Source: Candidatus Saccharimonadota bacterium (lineage in GTDB: Bacteria; Patescibacteria; Saccharimonadia; Saccharimonadales; UBA4665). From it: DNA of 5,136 nt. Below are positions 4,935 through 5,136 of the stretch, piece after piece. The notes beneath the pieces were generated by a model. The model ran no database searches. It was given only the letters and a program-made list of their open reading frames with translations, and had not been told where the DNA came from. A program made the translations under genes and the position numbers. Every line of letters starts with the position of its first letter. Positions within the stretch are counted from its first letter, which is position 1. The stretch covers positions 1 through 5,136 of the forward strand of contig JAGOTO010000038.1 of the NCBI GenBank assembly GCA_018061705.1, read 5' to 3'.

Positions 4935-5136
4935 ATGGACGAAAAAATTAAGACCGCAATCACAAACGCCCAGCATGTCGTGATCATCCAGGCAGACAAT
5001 CCAGATGCAGACTCTCTCGGGTCAGCTCTGGCGCTCGAACATATTCTTGGAGATCTGAATAAAGATGTTTCTCTGTACTGTGGGGTAGCCATCCCGGAGT
5101 ATCTTCGTTATATGGACGGGTGGGGTAGGGGTGACA
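4935..5136 (+). CDS. DHH-family phosphoesterase, NrnA-like, N-terminal part (3' end outside window)
   Basis: The frame begins at ATG 4935 (MDEKIKTAITNAQ) and runs off the window after 67 codons. Residues 14-35 form a beta strand followed by NPDADSLGSALAL, which matches motif I of DHH/DHHA1 phosphoesterases (usually HxNPDxDxxGSxLAL). This family includes NrnA, which degrades very short RNA and pAp, and GdpP-like cyclic dinucleotide phosphodiesterases. The segment after it, with LGDLNKDVSLYCGVAIPEYL, fits the second strand of the same fold. The His that normally helps bind manganese two residues before Asn-Pro is Ala20 here; Asn22, Asp24 and Asp26 remain. The later DHH motif and the DHHA1 domain lie outside the window, so activity cannot be judged. 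The start is chosen from the -10-like element 7 nt upstream and the normal family N-terminus. It is transcribed divergently from the DUF1653 gene. Confidence 0.83.
   Translation, partial: MDEKIKTAITNAQHVVIIQADNPDADSLGSALALEHILGDLNKDVSLYCGVAIPEYLRYMDGWGRGD

Noticed and set aside
1..5136. Mobile element, CRISPR array, defence or toxin-antitoxin locus
   Set aside because: No transposase, integrase, repeat array or recognisable defence gene is present; the genes are core functions with tight spacing.

Overview
The window is a compact stretch of bacterial housekeeping DNA that most resembles Candidatus Saccharibacteria (TM7, Patescibacteria/CPR). That assignment rests on my memory of the DnaB, RecR and DHH protein sequences of that group and on the gene order; no search was run. 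TGA acts as an ordinary stop for dnaX, so the UGA=Gly code of Gracilibacteria and Absconditabacteria is not in use. Composition looks close to half GC.

Left to right on the plus strand lie the 3' part of dnaX (clamp-loader tau/gamma subunit), dnaB (replicative helicase), a polytopic membrane protein resembling GT39/PMT/ArnT glycosyltransferases, ybaB (nucleoid-associated protein) and recR (recombination mediator). After recR comes a convergent minus-strand gene for a small DUF1653 protein. The window ends in the first 67 codons of a plus-strand DHH-family phosphoesterase (NrnA-like), cut by the window edge.

The widely conserved dnaX-ybaB-recR cluster is recognisable here, but dnaB and the membrane protein sit inside it. 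dnaX and dnaB are 20 nt apart and are probably cotranscribed. An 8-bp perfect hairpin straddles the dnaB stop codon, and a promoter-like sequence follows it. ybaB has its own extended -10-like element and a 58-nt stretch between the preceding stop and its start that contains a 17-codon leader ORF, whose TGA overlaps the ybaB ATG. recR follows ybaB after 6 nt. Shine-Dalgarno sequences are weak or absent at several starts. At the DUF1653 and DHH genes a -10-like hexamer ends exactly 7 nt before a start codon, as expected of leaderless transcripts.

Functionally the window joins replication (DnaX, DnaB), repair (RecR, YbaB nearby), nucleotide or short-RNA turnover (DHH) and a cell-envelope gene. 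I see no mobile element, CRISPR array, tRNA, rRNA, toxin-antitoxin or defence locus. No new multi-gene system is evident. The most unusual points are RecR lacking three of four zinc cysteines and the first Toprim glutamate, a DHH protein whose motif I lacks the usual His, and the leader ORF of ybaB.
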